Shown here: positions 60,277-64,000 of the stretch, piece after piece
Layout: the number at the start of each line of letters is the position of its first letter
Position numbering within the stretch: the first letter of the stretch is position 1
Program-made: the position numbers and the translations under genes
Source: Akkermansiaceae bacterium
GTDB lineage: Bacteria; Verrucomicrobiota; Verrucomicrobiia; Verrucomicrobiales; Akkermansiaceae
Length of the DNA stretch: 64,000 nucleotides
Assembly (NCBI GenBank): GCA_905182405.1
Contig: CAJJBQ010000001.1
Coordinates: forward strand, 930,001-994,000
Direction: 5' to 3'
Notes under the pieces: model-generated
Database searches by the model: none
What the model was told of the DNA's origin: nothing
The model's input: the letters and a program-made list of their open reading frames with translations, nothing else

Positions 60277-60501
60277 AATGACGCTAAGTAATGTTTCAAA
60301 AGAAAGGAATACCAGAGTGATTTCTTGAAAGGGTAAGGCGGGACGAAGGCATGGTGCGGGTGAAATGTCCCTGGGTGCACCACAACTGGGGATCAACGCT
60401 GCCATTTCGAGAAAGCGCCCGACTCTTGATTCCAACGCGCAGGGCTCTTTCCTAACTATTTAAAAACATCATTCGTCTCTTTTAAAATGCAGAGTGGTAT
60501 T
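60277..60501. repeat. Dispersed 220-bp repeat, copy 2
   Basis: It matches 8471-8691 across its length, as described for copy 1. It lies between the LTD gene and the rRNA operon leader. The end positions in the two copies agree to a few bases. Confidence 0.85.
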
Positions 60502-61197
60502 AGGTGTGGAATTTGTGTTTGAGAAGGAGGCCTTCCGGCGGTTGATGTGGAGGATGGCGAAGAAAAACTGATGGCTCATTTGGCGACAGTTTATTCATGG
60601 TCCCAGTCTTTGCCTTAAAACCACTTCCGAAACCCAGTTGAGGCACACCTGAAGAGGGTATCTAAGGTATCTTAATTAAAAAGAGAACTTTTGCAGAAAA
60701 AATAAGAGGTCGAAAAGGACAATTTACTCCCGTAGTTAAGGGATTCGTGGAGTGAATGAATATTTATCCGGAAAAGTGGATCTTAAATCGTTGACGGAGG
60801 GCGGATTTTCATTAGGGTTGCGCCGCGGCAAGCAATGGCCGCCAGTGAGAGACACGCCAGTCGATCGCGCCTCAGGAATCTCCTGAAGACGATCGGCTTC
60901 TTAGTCCCCACTGACCAGTTCTTTCACAGTATGGGTTCCACAGATTCCCACAGCGATTAGTAAGCAAAAAGCAAACTACTTGATGAATCTGTCGGAAAGA
61001 TGACAAAAAATTAGATTGTGCACTGCAACTCGATTTTAATGAGTTGGGGTGCGGGTCAAAAGGGAGAAGCCCCGTGAGAACGGACAAGCCCTTCCTTGAG
61101 AGTCTGTAAAGATTCTTAAAAAAATTCAATTTGATAGCTAAGCGCGGCAGTCACTACGGTGTCTGCCAAAAAATGTTTAGATGTCAGATTCAACATT
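60502..61197. other. rRNA operon leader, no gene seen
   Basis: No convincing coding frame is present. The rRNA promoter must lie here. A hairpin with CTCAGG and CCTGAAG arms occurs near 60875. A TTGAGA near 61096 has only a poor -10 partner, so I do not call a promoter. Confidence 0.5.
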
Positions 61198-62744
<1,547 letters not shown>

Positions 62745-62935
62745 CGGAGTAAGAGTCTTTAATAGACTCGGTCGACACCTAACTTAATCGCAGCGAGTTT
62801 TACTTGACTGCGTTTGATGGTGGAAGTGCCAGAAATGGCCTTCACAAATATTTGAGTGACCACTAACGCACCCCTTTTTTAGAGGCGCAGTGCACAATCT
62901 GATTTTTTGTCTTTCACTCACCGTAAAGATTATAT

Positions 62936-63011
<76 letters not shown>

Positions 63012-63058
63012 ATTTTTTTCTAAGCCTCTCAATCTTTCGAGTCGCTAATGATTTAATT

Positions 63059-63135
63059 GGGCTTGTAGCTCAGTTGGTTAGAGCGCACGACTGATAATCG
63101 TGAGGTCGGCAGTTCGAGTCTGCCCTGGCCCACCA
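63059..63135 (+). tRNA. tRNA-Ile (GAT)
   Basis: GGGCTTGTAGCTCAGTTGGT, the anticodon loop CTGATAA (GAT) and the T-arm CAGTTCGAGTCTG define the tRNA. The acceptor pairs GGGCTTG with CTGGCCC, with a U-U mismatch at the sixth pair; discriminator A and CCA are encoded. It is the second tRNA of the spacer. Confidence 0.97.
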
Positions 63136-63471
63136 TCTTTACAACAACTCCACTGGTAAGAGTTACCAGTGCTGAGAGTGAATTGACTACTACATCTTTC
63201 TTGTGAGACCCATATTGCGAATATGAGCGCCGCTCTTTGACATCCGTGTGAAGTTTTTCCAGACTGTGGAGTTGGATTTAGATTCAAATTTAGATTTAGA
63301 TCGATTCAGCTCCCATGATAAATGAAATACAGATACTGAGTCTGTCTTGCAGTCCTTGGAAAAGACTACCAATCTAATTTTTATGGCGAAGAGCAGTCCT
63401 AGTGACTGACTCTTCAGAAAAGCAGTCTTAATTGGCTGACTTTTCAAAACCTGATTTCAAGAGAAATTAGG
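63136..63471. other. 16S-23S spacer between tRNA-Ile and 23S
   Basis: No gene. It holds an imperfect direct repeat: AGCAGTCCTAGTGACTGACT (63391-63410) followed by AGCAGTCTTAATTGGCTGAC (63421-63440), each ending in a TTCA-rich stretch. These may pair with the 23S 3' flank for RNase III processing, which the window does not reach. Confidence 0.5.

Positions 63472-64000
<529 letters not shown>

Noticed and set aside
63391..63440. Direct repeats in the rRNA spacer as a CRISPR-like array
   Set aside because: Only two imperfect units without spacers; no CRISPR array or cas gene is present anywhere in the window.

Overview
The window comes from a member of the Verrucomicrobiota, most likely Verrucomicrobiales; I do not assign a genus. 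Evidence is the 16S rRNA 5' region (61198 onward) and a gene set typical of the Planctomycetes-Verrucomicrobia group: planctomycete-type cytochromes (DUF1549/DUF1553), DUF1501 proteins, a PVC-type heme-binding dehydrogenase, a formylglycine sulfatase, LamG and PEP-CTERM proteins, and VCBS/ASPIC-UnbV proteins.

Layout. 1-2.3 kb: remnant of an ASPIC/UnbV gene against a tRNA-Gly, then nrdR, an unknown gene and a HIT hydrolase. 2.3-14.7 kb: exported enzymes and redox proteins (5'-nucleotidase, PQQ-type propeller, cytochrome c with a PA14-like domain, DUF7133-like propeller, DUF1501, sulfatase, SIMPL). 14.9-19.4 kb: dnaK-groES-groEL and tRNA-Glu. 19.5-24.4 kb: selA coupled to a pseudouridine synthase, then a decayed and an intact LamG gene. 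24.7-28.9 kb: an ABC export cluster with two unknown partners. 28.9-38.9 kb: AraC remnant, rhodanese lipoprotein, 990-aa PVC heme protein, methyltransferase, a single-domain BLUF photoreceptor, and a DUF1549-DUF1501-WD40 operon. 39.3-46.2 kb: PEP-CTERM-type paralogues around a glycan-related locus. 46.3-50 kb: a giant VCBS-ASPIC-thioredoxin-TPR protein. 50.3-53.6 kb: tRNA-Ser, rlmH, an orphan membrane-fusion protein, a lipase-like hydrolase and a broken DUF2721 gene. 53.8-58.1 kb: a three-gene operon for oxidative pentonate breakdown (Weimberg type). 58.2-60.2 kb: lamin-tail protein. 61.2-64 kb: start of an rRNA operon (16S, tRNA-Ala, tRNA-Ile, partial 23S).

Most striking result. The giant gene at 46254-49979 is open in a single frame except for one in-frame TGA at 48159. 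Seventeen bases after it lies a hairpin (48169-48192) whose loop begins GGUC, the geometry of a bacterial SECIS element. Both sides of the TGA belong to the same protein family, and selA lies 27 kb away in the same window. I read this as a selenoprotein: an N-terminally anchored VCBS/ASPIC protein with selenocysteine at residue 636, a downstream CPPC thioredoxin domain and a TPR tail.

Decay is common in the window: the ASPIC remnant, a LamG copy with a nonsense codon and internal deletion, frameshifts in a lyase-like gene, a three-module repeat protein and a DUF2721 gene, an AraC remnant, and a 220-bp dispersed repeat present twice plus a fragment.
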